A stretch of 64,000 bases of DNA from Wyeomyia smithii. Its lineage: Eukaryota > Arthropoda > Insecta > Diptera > Culicidae. The DNA is taken from contig NC_073695.1 of the NCBI RefSeq assembly GCF_029784165.1, forward strand, positions 10,391,786-10,455,785. The letters are read 5' to 3'. How positions within the stretch are numbered: position 1 is the stretch's first letter; the number at the start of each line of letters is the position of its first letter. The position numbers and the translations under genes are program-made. The notes below the pieces were generated by a model, which saw nothing but the letters and a program-made list of their open reading frames with translations, ran no database searches and was not told the DNA's origin. Positions 11,001 to 24,480 of the stretch are shown one piece after another.

Positions 11001-14000
11001 TTTTACTCTAAACTATGAACTCTGAATTCTGAACTTTGGACTCTTGACTCTTGACTCTTGACTGTAAACTCTGAACTTTTAACCTTCTGATTTTAGACTC
11101 CTATCTCTTGACGACGCTTGATGACTCTTGAAGACTTTTGACGACGCATGACGACTTTCGACGATTTTTGTCGACTCTTGACAATTTTGACGACTCCTAA
11201 GACTCTTGACGTCTTTTGGCTATTAACTCTGGACTCTGGACTCTAGACTCTTAACTCTTGACGAGTTCGAACGAATCTAGATCACTTTTGACGACTTCTG
11301 ACAACTCTTGACAACTCTGTTCGACCCTTGATGATTCTTGACGACTCTTGACAACTAATGACGATTCTTGACTCTGAGTCAGAGTGAGTACTCTGCACTC
11401 TGGACTCTTGGCGACTCTCAACAACTCTTGACGACTCTTGACTCTTGATGACTTTTGACATTAGACTCTGGAATTTGGATTCTTGACTCTGAAGAACGCT
11501 TGATGACTTTTATCAACTCTTGACAATTTTCGACGACGCTTGACTTTGGACGACTCTTGATCATTATTAACAGTTTTTGACGACTCTTGACGATTTTGGA
11601 CGAGTCTTGACAACTCTTGACGACTTTTGACTATTGTTGAGGAATCCCTATGACTCTTGACGACTTTTGATGATTTTTGTTGACCCTTATGACTTTTGAT
11701 GACTCATGACAACACTTGACGACTATTGACAATTTTCGACGACTTCTGACTTTTGACTTTGGACGACTCTTGACGATTTTGATAACTCTTGACCACTCAC
11801 TTGAAGACTCTTGATGACTCTTGATGCTTTTTGACGACTCTTGACGACTCTTGATTCTTGATTCTGAATCCTTGATTGTGGACGACTCTCGACGAATTTT
11901 GATGACTCTTGACGAAAGTTTTTGGATAACTCTTGACTCTTGACTTTGGACAACTCTTGACGATGCTTGACGATTTTTGACGACTCTTGACAACTATTGA
12001 CTACTCTCGAGGGCTCTTGATGACTCTTGCTAAATCTTGATGACTCTTGACAATTTTTGACTACTTTTGATGACTCTTGGCAACTCTTAGCGACTCTTGA
12101 CAATTTTCGATGACTCTTGACTCTTGACTTCGGAAGCCTCTTGACGATTCTTGACATTTTTTGACGACTCTTGATGATTTTTGACGACTCTTGACTCTTG
12201 ATTATTGATTCTGAATCCTTGATTCTGGACGATTCTTGACGATTTTTTTTAGTCTCGACGCCTCTTGATGACTCTTGAAGACTCTTGACAATTATCGACG
12301 ACTTTTGACTTTGGACTTTGGACGACTCTTGACGATTCTTGATGACTCTTTACGATTTTTGACGACTCTTGACAACTCTCGAGGACTTTTAGTGACTCTT
12401 GACGACTCTTTATAATTTTTGACGACTCTTAGCTACTTTGGATGACTCTTGACAACTCTTGACAGTTTTCGACGACTTCTGACTCTTGACTTCCGAAGCC
12501 TACTGACGATTCTTGACGGTTTTTGACAACTCTTATTGATTTTTGACGACTCTTGACGATTCTCGACGACTCTTGACTCTTGATTCTTGATTCTAGACGA
12601 CTCTTGACCCTTGACTTTTGATGACTCTTGACGACTCTTGACGACTTTTGACGACTCTTAACAATTTCCGACGATTTTTGATTTTGGAAGACTCTTGACT
12701 ATTCTTTACGACTCTTGACAATTTTCGATGACTCTTGACTCTTGACTTCGGAAGCCTCTTGACGATTCTTGACAGTTTTTGACGACTCTTGATGATTTTT
12801 GACGACTCTTGATTAATGATTCTGAACCCTTGATTCTGGACGATTTTTTTAGTCTTGACGACTCTTGATGACTCTTGAAAATTATCGACAACTTTTTACT
12901 CTTGACTTTGAACGACTCTTGACGATTCTTGACAATTTTCGACGACTCCTGATTCTTGACTTTTAACAACTTTTGACAACTCTTGACCAGGAATCTTGCA
13001 TTTTGCATAATTCGCTCTGTCATTTCGATTAAAACAGTTTCATTTTCATAAGATTTCCTGCGGCTACTCTCATCGAATCACTTCTTCCCCTCTTTCCCGT
13101 CTGTTGTTCATCGTATCATTTCAAACGAAACTGATGAGTATTTCAATTGACAGAAAGTCAATTAAAATTAGCTCTGAATCGCGTCGTTTGTTGATAGTTT
13201 TTTTCACATGGCAAGACGCTATTGGAACAGAATAGCATCCAATGCATACGTCACACAAGTTGCGACAAATATTTCGGAGATTGTTTGCTGCTGATCATTT
13301 TTTAGATGTTGACCAACTAAATTCTCGAAAACAATACAAAAGCCTTTTAATTGAAAGCGTCGTGTCAAAGCGTCATTTTTATCTAACAATTGTCAACTGA
13401 AAAAGATTTTGTCAGGCTCTGCTCTTGACTACTCTTGAGGACTCTTGATGATTCTTGATTCTTGATTCTTGACTCTGCGTCCGTAACTCTGGACGAATTT
13501 TGACGAATTTTAATGACTCTGGACGACTCTTGACAGTTATTGACGATTCTTGACTATTAGTTTTGGACGAATTTTGACGATTCTTGAGGGTTTTTGACGA
13601 CTCTTGACGATGTTTGACGACTTTTGACAACTCTTAACGACTCTTGACGACTCTCGACTACTCTTGAGGACTCCGAATGACTCTTGACGGCTCTTGATGA
13701 CTCTTGACGATTCCCGACGACTCTTGACTTTGGACGACTATTGACGATTCTTGACAACTTGTGACGTCTCTTGACAACTCTCAACTCTGGAATCTGGATT
13801 CTTAACTCTGGATGACTCTTGACAACTCTTAACGTCTTTTGACGACTCTTGGCGACTCCTGACGATTTTTGAAGACTCTTGACGACTCCTAACGACTTTT
13901 GACGACTCTTGCGGACTCTTTACAATCTTGATGACTCTTGACTCTTGTTGATTTTTACTCTTGACTCTGGACTCTAGACTCCGGATGCTCTTGACGACTT

Positions 14001-14560
14001 TTATCGACCCTTGACAACTCTTGTAGATTCTTAACGACTCTTGACGATTTTTGACGACTCTTGACTCTTGATTCTTGACTCTGGACGACTACTGGCGACT
14101 TTAGATGACCCTTGAAGACTCTTGGCGACTCTTGACAACTCTTGACGACTCTTAACGTTTCTTGACGACTCTTAACGTTTCTTGACGACTCTTGACTCTT
14201 GACTTTGGACGGCTCTTGATGACTTTTCACGACTTTTGACGACTCTTAACTACTCTTGAGGACTTTTGATGACTCTTAACTACTTTTGACGATTTTTGTA
14301 TACTCTCGGCGACTTCTGACGATTTTTGACGACTCTTGACTTATGATATTTGATTCTGAAGTCTTCACTCTGGATTCTCGACTCTGGACGACTTTTGACA
14401 ACTCTTCAAAACTCTTGACGATTCTCGACGACTCTTGACTCTTGATTTTTTACTTTGTACTGTGGACTTTCAACGACTTTTGAAGTTTTTCGACGACTTA
14501 TGACGCCTTTGGACGACTCTTGGCGACTCTTGGGAACACTTGACTCCTAATTTCAATGGA
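11001..14560 (+). repeat. Degenerate 10-bp satellite, TTGACGACTC type (domain 1)
   Basis: About 3.1 kb of array (excluding the insertion at 12988-13421) is built from variants of the 10-mer TTGACGACTC, with TTTTTGACGA, TTGATGACTC and TTGACTCTGG variants. The best-preserved stretches are near 12610-12660 and 13590-13760. The left edge near 11000-11100 shifts to ACTCTGAACTCTGGACTC-like units. The array gives long spurious frames on the minus strand (an S-R-V-V-K-S-R-Q-E-S-type repeat), because 10 bp read in three frames avoids stops. I do not regard these as proteins. No match to a telomere or other known satellite was recognised. Confidence 0.9.
12988..13421. mobile_element. 434-bp hAT-like non-autonomous element inserted in the satellite
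   Basis: The array is interrupted by unique sequence beginning CAGGAATCTTGC and ending GACAAAATC-type sequence in reverse, i.e. CAG...CTG outer bases, as in hAT-superfamily ends. It is flanked on both sides by CTCTTGAC (12980-12987 and 13422-13429), a perfect 8-bp repeat of the length hAT transposases make. Because the host array itself contains CTCTTGAC many times, the duplication alone is weak evidence. The terminal repeats are only partly alike. No open frame; presumably a MITE or deletion derivative. Confidence 0.5.
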
Positions 14561-17160
14561 ATGTTGAAAAGCAAATAATAATACATATATCAAAAAGTTA
14601 ATGTTGACCTATAACATTTTTAAAATCAAAAGGTCAACAAGTGAAGAAGTCAAATATAAAAAAGTCAAAAAATCTTAACGGACACATGTCCAAAACTCAA
14701 AGAGTCACTAAATCAAATTGTCGAATGCTCAAACAAGAATTGGAAAGCAAAAAACAACTAGAAGAGCACCGAAAGTACTTGTCGTCGAGAATTCCAATGT
14801 TGAAAATTCTAAATGTCAAACAATATAAAATTTATAACTCATTACGTCAACAATTCAATAAACCAACAAGGCAAGAAGTCAAAAAATTACAAAGTTAAAA
14901 AAGCCGAAAATTAAGAAATTTAAAATTTCAACTAATTTTAATCAAAAAAAAAATCACTAAGTACGAAATAGCGCCTAAATGTTAAAATCTCAAAAACTGA
15001 AAAATATTAATAACTAAAAAAAATTAAAAGCGAAAATGTCTAGGAAGCAAAAGGTCAAGAAGAAGAAGTCAAATAACCAAAATGACCGAAAGTCGAATAG
15101 TGAATTGGTAAAAGCTAAACATTTGAAAAACCTCAAAGATTTATGAGAAAATTAACGTAAAAATGTCAAAAAGTTGAATAACCAGAACATATTCAAGGGG
15201 CCATCCACATACCACGTGGACAGATTTTTACCGATTTTGACCCCACCCCCCTCCCCCTCCGTATGAATTGTATGGACCGTGGACATTAGCCAACCCCTCT
15301 GTCCACGTGGTATGTGGATAGCCCCAAAGTCAAAATGTTTAGAAATCGAAAAAATCGAAAGTAATTGAAACTGATAAAAGTCGTGTTTACAAAAAGCCAA
15401 AGCGTCATAAGTGAAAAATCAAATTTTAAAACAACATGAAGCCAAGAAGTAGTAACGTCAAATATTCACGAAATCAAAAAATCAAATAGTTCAAAAGTAA
15501 AAAAAAAAAAAACAAAATGTCAAAAAATTAAATCAAAATTCACCAGGAAAAACAAAAATGATACAAAAAATAAGAACAAATTCAAAGGACATATGAAACA
15601 ATTGAAACTGATATTTATTGAGAGGTAAATTGAAGTGAAAAAAATATTGAATATCGAATAAAAATTCAATGTATTGCAAAGAGGGAAAAGAGCACAAAAA
15701 CATAGAATTGAACAAGCAAGTTAAAAAAAGCATTCATTATGCATCAAAAGCAGGAAAATGTAGTAGAATGTTATCAAAATGACGAAAAAACAGGTTAATT
15801 CAAAAACAACATATTCAGAATACATTGAAACAAGCAACCACGTACATGCTCAAAAGAAGCACAAATAACTCAAATAAAAATTCCTATATTTGACAAATTT
15901 AAAACATAATAGCATCCTAATTAAAAAGTTGTGAAATGTCACAACGACAATACAGACAAATAAGGACGACGGAAAAAAGGAACGATAAAATACTTAACAA
16001 GCCAAAATTACATGATCCGCGGATACGAAAAATAGATCAAGAAGAAATAATAACTAATGAAGAAAAAAGAAAACGCAAGGAAGAAGCCTCAAAATATTAA
16101 AAAAAAGCTAAAACAAGGCTAAACTTAAAAAAAACTAGCAGCAAAAATAAGTCAGAGGTAAACAATATCAGAACTGTTTTAGTAAATCAAAAGAGTAAAT
16201 GGACATAAAAAGTGAAAATACAAAATATAAGAGTTAATACATCAAAGATCCAAAAATTGTAAAAGACAGAATATCAAACACTTAAAACGAAGAAAAATCA
16301 AGAAGTCAGATATACGAATAGTCAAAAAGTCAAGAAGTGAAAAAATCAAAATAATAAAATTCCAACAGTAGAAAAATTCTCAACATAAAAAGACATAAAG
16401 TCAAAAATCAACAGCGTCAGATAGTCGTATAGCAAATAAAATTAAAAAAAAAAAAGTTGAAAAATAGTTTAATAATGACCAAAAGGCTCAAGTCTAAACG
16501 TTCGACCGATGAAAATCAACGAAAAGTTAACAAGTCACAAACTCAAGAAAAATAAAAAGGTAAAATAAAAGAAAGTTAGAATGTCAGAACAAAGGTAATA
16601 AAAAAGTTTGGGAATACGGAAAACAAAAGTTAAGAAATCTTAAAGAAAATAATACAAAAAATTAGAATGTCGAATAAAAGAAAAATATTTAAAATTATCA
16701 GGTCGGAAGTCAAAAAATCAAGATCAAGACTGTTCTTGATGAGAAAAACCAACAACAGATAAGAAAAATTGTAAAATTATCAGGTCGGGAGTCAAAAAAT
16801 CTAGATGACCTCAAACCAAAAAATGTAGTAAAAAAAAGTTTGCGAAATTGGGAATCAGACAGAAAATACAAAATAAATAAAAGCCAAACAGTCAGAAGGT
16901 CAATAAAATTAAAAACATAAAGTCAAAAGCTCAAAATTTCATTTCAAAAAATTGATGTCGACAAAGTCTAAAAATCAAAAACCTGATGGAGGGAGGCAAA
17001 AATGCAGAATATTTTAGTGTTGAAAATCAGAAAATTAAACTTACTTTATTACCTAAATGTCAAAAAATCAGTTAATCGAAAGGGATTGTTTAAAACTAGT
17101 TCAAAATAATTCGAAAAAAGAAGAAGGAAAAAATATATTAGTAACTAAAAACATCAAGAA
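14561..17160. repeat. A-rich degenerate GTCAAAAA-type repeat (domain 2)
   Basis: About 2.6 kb of A-rich DNA (plus strand) studded with GTCAAAAAGTC, AAATGTCAAAAA and CAAAAAATCAAG variants at roughly 10-bp spacing, much more degenerate than domain 1. Read on the opposite strand, the motif is TTTTTGAC, which also occurs throughout domain 1. The two domains therefore look like related arrays in opposite orientation. Short frames such as 14641-14898 (Lys-rich) are by-products of the repeat. A related, cleaner array lies at 62915-63190. Confidence 0.65.
15197..15325. mobile_element. 129-bp palindromic MITE
   Basis: The ends are inverted repeats of about 27 bp: GGGGCCATCCACATACCACG at the left and, reversed, GGGGCTATCCACATACCACG at the right. 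The interior is C-rich and asymmetric (CCCCACCCCCCTCCCCCTCC). Short elements with this GGGGC-ATCCACATACCACGTGGAC terminus are widespread in arthropod genomes. No unambiguous target-site duplication was seen; short AA runs flank both sides. It is inserted in the A-rich repeat. Confidence 0.8.
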
Positions 17161-17164
17161 AGAG

Positions 17165-17560
17165 GCACTTTGACTCTTGACTCTGTTAACTTCTGACTCT
17201 GTGAACCTCAGACTATGTTGACTCCTGACTATGTTGACTCCTAACTATATTAACACTTGATTTTGTTGACTCCTGTTGTTCTTGACTCCTGACTTTGTTA
17301 ACTCCTGACTCTGTGGACTCCAGACTATGTTGACTCCTGTTTCTGTTGACTTCTAACTGTATTAACTTTTAATATTGTTGATAGCTGACTGATTTCCCTG
17401 ACTCTGTTGACTCCTAACTCTGTAACTAGTGACTTTATTGACTCCTTGCTTTATTGACTCCTGACTCTGTTGACTACTGTCTGTATAACCTCTTGATTAT
17501 GTTTACTCCAGACCATGTTGAAACCTTGGCACTGTTAACTCCTGCCTTTGATGCTTAACT
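17165..17560 (+). repeat. 16-bp satellite, TGACTCCTGACTCTGT type (domain 3)
   Basis: Around 20 or more variants of a 16-bp unit alternate TTGACTCC with TGACTCTG, TGACTATG or TGACTTTG, clearest at 17205-17345 and 17390-17480. The GACTC pentamer is shared with domain 1. Together with domains 1 and 2 it forms a compound array of about 6.5 kb. Confidence 0.85.
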
Positions 17561-20215
17561 TGTTTTTCACAATTTTTGATATTTGAATTTGGTTTTTGAC
17601 CACAGTATTTAGTTTCTACACATCTATTGGTCTGTTCCACTGTTTTAATTCAATAGCAAAGATTGTTGGGTCTTTTTGAGTATCACATTGCAATAAAGTA
17701 GTATCACTTCTGGATCAAATCCAATTACTAATACAGAAAATAACTAATTTTTCAATTGACCTCACTTTTCTCGAGCAATTTAATGCTTCGAAAGCATATT
17801 GAAATTACAACTGAACGGAAAACCTCCCAAAAGAAACGCATATCCTCCACAACTCTAAATGCGCTTCTGTCCAAAGCACAAATTGAAAGCAAACGTACAA
17901 TCGAAATTAGCTTCCAACCGCACCAACAGAGTACTCTCGATTGGAATAGGTACCCCTTAGTCGAGGTCCAATTGCGAACCACTCCGGGAAGATTTTAATA
18001 GATTTCCATATATTATTGCGCGAGCCACCTTTCCGGGTTTCACGCGCGCATTCAGAAACCTGCCGAAGCGCCCCGTTGGTACTACTCGTTTCAACTTTTT
18101 ATATTAGTTTAGAACTGGGAAGATTCTCATCAACCAAACTCCAAACGAACGGAAACGTTACTTTGCACTCACAACCGTGCTATCTACTGTGGCAGGAAGA
18201 GCAGCGACTGGATTTTATCCATCGCCGGATTTCGAATTTCAAACGACAGGAAACTGTGGGTTTCTGTGGTAGTGAAAAAGGTGAAACGCAATATAACGGA
18301 GTACACCCGGGATAGTCGGGAGCACACACCGTCGGCGTCGCCAGCGTTGTCGTTGTTCTCGAACCCGGGGTTCAGGTATCATCATCGGATTGGATCTGGA
18401 ACGACCGACTGCTGCCTCAGGGACACCGGGAAGCACCGGTGGAAAATCCTATACATAATATATGATCCCGACATTCATGGCATCGCATCCTGGTACTAGT
18501 CAGTATGTGTGTATGAGTGTGTGGGCGAGAGAGACAGAAAGAGAATGGGTACTAGGGGGCATATTATAAGCTTTCCTTCTCCTGCCATTGCCATCAGCGG
18601 CAACGTTCATGCAAACCAACGACCGAACGTCAGGCGGCTGCCAGCGGCAATGGAATGAGCCATAATACCTACTATATTATTCAATCAATTTTGAGGTTAT
18701 ATCATACTATTTGATACGCTATAGATTGAAATTAAATTTGACTTTATGCTCAACATTTCAGGGGCCTCACCGCAATGGCAGAAATCGCCTGCAGTGAATC
18801 AGTCAGGCAGTCAGTCAGTGCAGTTTCCCGTTCAATTCCGGGAAACTCCGGCGTTCGTCCGGCAAGTCCCTTCCGCATGAGTTTCTCCGCTGCGTTTTAT
18901 TCGGATGAATACCGAAGAGTATCCAGCAACAGCAGCAGCACCAGCAGCAACCCGCAGGATCGGGATACATTTTCTTTTCTATTATTCAGTGTTTGTATCG
19001 GTGCTCTGTTGGCTCTTGCGATGCTTGCGCGCCTGGCGCCACCAGTGCGCGGGCGGCATGTGAGACTCCGGGAGCAACGGATTGTTCGGTTCGATTATTA
19101 CGCCACGTACGGATGGGTATGTGTGTACATGTATTTTCCGCAAAACTTATGGTCCACAGCTGCTGCGGCAGCAGCAGCACAGGACGGAGATTTTTTTACC
19201 CTTGTTCCGATTACTGATTGCTGGTTTCGTGCGACGACTTTTGCGAAGGACGATGCATTTTGCGTTCGACGACAGAGAGAGAGAGAGCGACCGGATGGCG
19301 GGTACGATCTCGCGTAGGATTCAATCAGTAATGACATGACCGGTGCGGAATGTCTCCCGGTGCGGCGAGCGGTGGACCGTGGGATTTTCGGTTTGACAGC
19401 TGAGTTCGCTTGCGGATTTTCGAGGATTATTTGAAATCAGCGGGGATTAATCCGGGGAGATTTTCAGTGGAGCGGTGCGGTTGATAAAATTTGTATCCCA
19501 TCATAATATTGTTTCAGCTTTGCGCTGCCGCGGGAGGAATTAAAATTAGGATGTATTGGTGCGGCTCTTACGGTAGCACCAAACTAGCGTAGTGACTTCA
19601 AAGTTTTAGGTTCTTTATCAAGCTCGAAAAACCTTGAAACCGAATAGAATTCACTAAACACTGATCTCTCTGCGCATTTGAATATTTATTTGTTTCTCAG
19701 TAGCAATATTTCTATCGATTTGCTGCCTCTGTTAAATAAGTAATTATTTTTTACAATTTCTTAGAAAGCCAACCACATTTACTGAAAAGTAACTGGAATA
19801 ACAAAACCCTATTGAACCAGTAAAAAATTATGAACAACGCTATTTCTTCTGCTCCAACTCATCGATCCGTCTATTAACATAGAAGATTTGTATGTATAAT
19901 TGTATGTATGTTCAACCCGATTTCCCGGAACCGATTTCCATGAAACTTGGTATAAGTGTTTCTTAAACAAATAAAATAGTTAAAACTACATTGGAAAAGA
20001 AAAAGATAATCCTTTGAAAAGAGGGGTTTCAATTGATCAATTATTCAAAAAGCTGCGATAGCCTTGTTGCGCTTAAACTAGCTGCTGCTCTGCCGATTGC
20101 GGGTCGAGCTAGTTTCCGGTAAGAGTTATCTGTCCTCTCGCTGCATCGGCTATACAATGAAGACCAAACTTTTGCAAGCTGGAGCTTCCATACGTGACTA
20201 CTGAGAGTTATTTTT
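17561..20215. other. GC-richer single-copy-looking island 2, no gene called
   Basis: No repeat relationship noticed. The longest plus-strand frame, 18775-19317 (180 codons), has a Ser/Asn-rich stretch, one hydrophobic stretch (FLLFSVCIGALLALAML) and an Ala run from CAG-type repeats, but no recognisable domain. Overlapping frames on both strands argue that this is chance. Short GCA runs lie at 18927-18950 and 19159-19180, and a GA-rich stretch at 18525-18545. Could be 5' untranslated, promoter or enhancer sequence of an undetected gene; not supported further. Confidence 0.35.
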
Positions 20216-20540
20216 CAGGTAGGCGTGGCTAGTAAAACAGCAACAAAACAAATCGTTTACAAAGCCAGATCGGTTCTGAGTTCTAGTGTCGGCTGTACTG
20301 GGGAAGAAAGGAAGTGATTGGTTGCTGGGTCTGATTTATTTACCAATTTCTCTATAATGTATCTCATTATGTTTGTGTTACATAATGTTATTGTTGCCAA
20401 AGCTCAACCGTAAAAGAATTTCTGATCGGTTGATGCCGCATTCTCGAGAACCTGATACAAAACGACTGATACAAACGACTGATAGCGCTTAAACACTGAC
20501 AACTTTTTCCATGGTTGAAATACTTCCAGATACACAACGT
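20216..20540 (+). repeat. Dispersed repeat family D, copy 1
   Basis: Ordered blocks shared with 51060-51370 in the same orientation are: AAAGCCAGATCG / AAAGTCAGATCG; TGTACTGGGGAAGAAAGG / TGTGCTGGGGAAGAGAGG; AGTGATTGG; TTACCAATTT; GTATCTCA; AACCGTAAAAGAATTTCTGA; CGGTTGATG / CGATTGATG; and an AACCTGA block. No open frame or terminal structure identified. Unclassified. Confidence 0.7.
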
Positions 20541-20779
20541 CAAAAGACCAGTAGTGGTCTTTCTATATAAACAAAATAATCTAAGGTTTATTTGTTATCG
20601 GTGTCCGACGTCATTAAAGAATTCAAGATGGTGACTTCAGCTTTCTATAGTATGCAAACATCAAACCTTTTTGCATGACAACACAATCGAAAACTGACTC
20701 ATTGTCAAATATCTGCAAGATTTTGAGATTTGTTTGCCTGCCTTGCGTGGAGTTTGAAAGAATCAGGATGATGGTTTGA

Positions 20780-21860
<1,081 letters not shown>

Positions 21861-22590
21861 CTCTGCTCTTGACTTTTTATTTTGTGCATGTTTTAGATTT
21901 AGTAACTTTTAGTGACGTGGTTTTCGTTTGAAACGATATACTGGACTAGCAGCTTCTTTAGAAATATTTGCAAGGATCTAAAGTCAGTCTAATAATCGTT
22001 GCAAATAAGAACACTCACCATTTCAGATATTTCTAAAGAGTCAATATTCACAGGCTGAATCCACTTTTGTTTTTTATACAGTTTATCGTATAACGTCGAT
22101 TCACTTGTAGTAGAAACTTTTCTAGAGAAGTAGGAGGTTATATCCAAAACACGACCGTATAACTGACTTAGGACTACGCACTATATTTACAGATGCATTG
22201 TTAAGGGTTTTTATTAAAGAATCATAAACTCTACTATTGCTTGCTCAAATCAAGAAACTCTTCATCAAAAAAACCCTGCGAGTCTATTGAAAGATAATTA
22301 TGCAACACTTCGAAGTAATGCTGCACTACTTGAAGCAAGATACATTTATTACGTTTTGTGCCTTGCTGGTGTACGAATATGTCTGAGATCGGAAACCTTC
22401 ACATGGTTATGAAAAATCCTGTAGCTACGAACCTTTTTCTCTAAGCAATATTTCAACTCATCACAACGGCAACAATAACCGTAAAAAATAAGATATTATT
22501 GACTTAAAAGAATGAGAAAGTATCTACTTCCAAACTCTACCGCTTGAGACCTGTCGAAAATATGGTGTATCTTCAATTACTCATTAAGTT
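21861..22590. other. Non-coding; includes a short shared repeat (family F) at 22130-22202
   Basis: The block GTAGGAGGTTATATCCAAAA, then CACGACCGTATAACTGACTTAG, GACTACGC and GATGCATTGTT, recurs inverted at 32250-32330 and partly at 49869-49914. The element of origin is not known. Nothing else recognised. Confidence 0.5.
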
Positions 22591-23175
22591 GGCTTAAGAA
22601 GGGCATTTTGCTGTTTAAAATTGGATATGATGTTGATCACAACCCCGACAATGGAGGAATAAGGCACTCTGACAACACACACTGAAAAATACCGCGCTGC
22701 TGCTGAGATATGTGACCAACCGGCAAATAATGTGTTTGAGCCGAAAGCAAATTCTGAAAGCCAGCTGATACTGCCGCAATCTGCTGGGGTAGCGCTTATA
22801 TAGGACCGTACATCCGTCTGTACTTAGTTTGACCAGAAACAAGCACTTTCATAGCCCAAAGGGTGCATTCCCGGTTAACTAGGTATACTATTTTGTCGCC
22901 CTTTTTAGGAAAAGCCAGCAAGCGACCAACCAGAGGACGCAATAATCGTTTCATCAAACGTTTCACAGTTTTCAATAGTACAATAGTTCACTTGCGTGTA
23001 TAATTTTTCAATGGATTGCTGCTAGAATGAAGGAATTCGGTTGAAAGCAAACCAACTTGTGAGCATTTAAAAAGGGACAAATTTCGTTTCATTACCGCAA
23101 TAGAGTTTCAATTTACACCCCTATTTAGTAGGCTAAAGAGAAACGTAGTTCTACGTCAAAAACGTCAAAAAATGT
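22591..23175 (-). repeat. Family A gene-like repeat unit, inverted copy
   Basis: On the minus strand, the order matches the unit at 29520-30130: GACGTAGAACTACG leader (about 23155-23142), the AAAGGGACAAA complement block, ATTATACACGC, CCTCTGGTTGGTCGC (near 22942-22928), CCTATATAAGCGC (TATA box at 22797-22802), GCAGCAGCGCGGT (near 22700), a TCAGTGTGTGTTGTCAGAG block, and a degenerate 3' stem-loop TGCCCTTCTTAAGCC at 22591-22605. It lacks any protein-coding frame. The TATA box and 3' hairpin give it the layout of a short RNA polymerase II unit or a solo-LTR-like element. Identity not established. Confidence 0.7.
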
Positions 23176-24480
23176 TTGAGAAAATACCGCGTGATAAACG
23201 AATTTTCTGAGAAATCACGTCGCGTAAATTTCGAAGTGTTCATGGTTAGATAAAATCCCGCCAGCTTTCATCTAATATTAGGTATTTGAACACACAACTC
23301 TTTTGTCTGTTTGTTAAGTTTTTTTTTACAAAAAAGGAAAAAAAACCTTTTCAAATCTGACAAAGTATGCGAATCTGATTCGAAGGGCCGTTTTACAACA
23401 GAACCATAAATTATTTTTCATTATTTGTTCATCGCAATCAATTCGGAGTAATCACGTAAACCTACTTCAGTAAAGTGTTAGACAGACTTGACCATCACAA
23501 GGCAATTTTCAAGCTTGGATAAATTCAACAGGTTTCAATTGTACTCAACCAAGCAACAAATTGTGTGATAAGAACAAATCATAAACTCCTCAAATCACAA
23601 TCCCGTGTTCTCCGAGGGTTACTTAACGAACCGCTTCTGTTTGTGTCATATTACTAATCCCTGAGAACAACTTAAACAAAAAGCTAAAATTTATAAGAAA
23701 TAAAAAATAATTAACAAACGTCAATTGACTGACTGCCTAGCTGATGCTGTCCAAACAATCATATTTCCAGCATCAAGAATTTGGGAACTCAAATCAATTC
23801 ATCTAGAGCGAATGCTTTCAATTCATCTAGAGCAAATTCTAGAGCAAATTCTAGAGCAAAATTCTAAGCTAAGTTACCTCACGACTCCATCAAGGCCACC
23901 ACCCGAGTGCATCCGAAAACACCGATTAGCGGTGTGGTGTTACCAAGTTTGTTATTCTGCCAATCTTCCAGTTTGACTGACTTCCTTGCCCAGCACTGGC
24001 GAGCAGTCCGAAACCATCAAATCACTCCACCTATGACAGCAGCCTCCCGTAAGCCCGCACCTAGCGATTACCGGCTCAGCGCAAATTGCGATGCATTACG
24101 CAACGATAATTACGTAAAATCCATGCTCCGTCAGGAGGCGCTCGCTTGCCACGCATTGTTCCGCCCGATATCGGCAGGTGAACAACAGCCAGCTTTCTCC
24201 GGGATACAGCCAGGCAGAACTGGAGGATAATATTATGATTACGTGCGCGCTCGGCACTGGCTGGAATGGGTACCGAAAGGGCAGCCAGCATATTAGTGCA
24301 AGGTGGAATCAATCCACTGATTGGATTGTGGCGGCATGTGCAGATACGCCGGGAGATGAAAAACGTTCTACCGATCAGCCTGCAACAGTCGGATGGATGC
24401 CAAACGTGTCGGAAGGCGATAGGATGAAGTGACTCAGCTCTTTTCCAGGCGAGCCTCGTTCTGCCCCCCCCCCCCCCCAA
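23176..24480. other. Non-coding; short tandem repeat and C15 run
   Basis: Contains a 12-bp tandem repeat of ATTCTAGAGCAA type at 23827-23862 (about three units) and a run of 15 C at 24464-24478. The frames at 23725-24432 (83-107 codons plus; 136 codons minus, 24076-24486) overlap on opposite strands and have no recognisable domain. Confidence 0.45.

Noticed and set aside
11631..14230. Long minus-strand frames with S/R/V/K/Q/E repeats
   Set aside because: They are a direct consequence of the 10-bp satellite read in all frames; no start context, no conservation argument, and equal frames occur side by side.
18775..19317. 180-codon plus-strand frame with one hydrophobic segment
   Set aside because: No recognisable domain, Ser/Asn and Ala runs from CAG-type repeats, and competing frames on the opposite strand; kept only as part of the island description.
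24464..24478. C15 run as a regulatory or G-quadruplex element
   Set aside because: A simple homopolymer; nothing in its surroundings supports a function.
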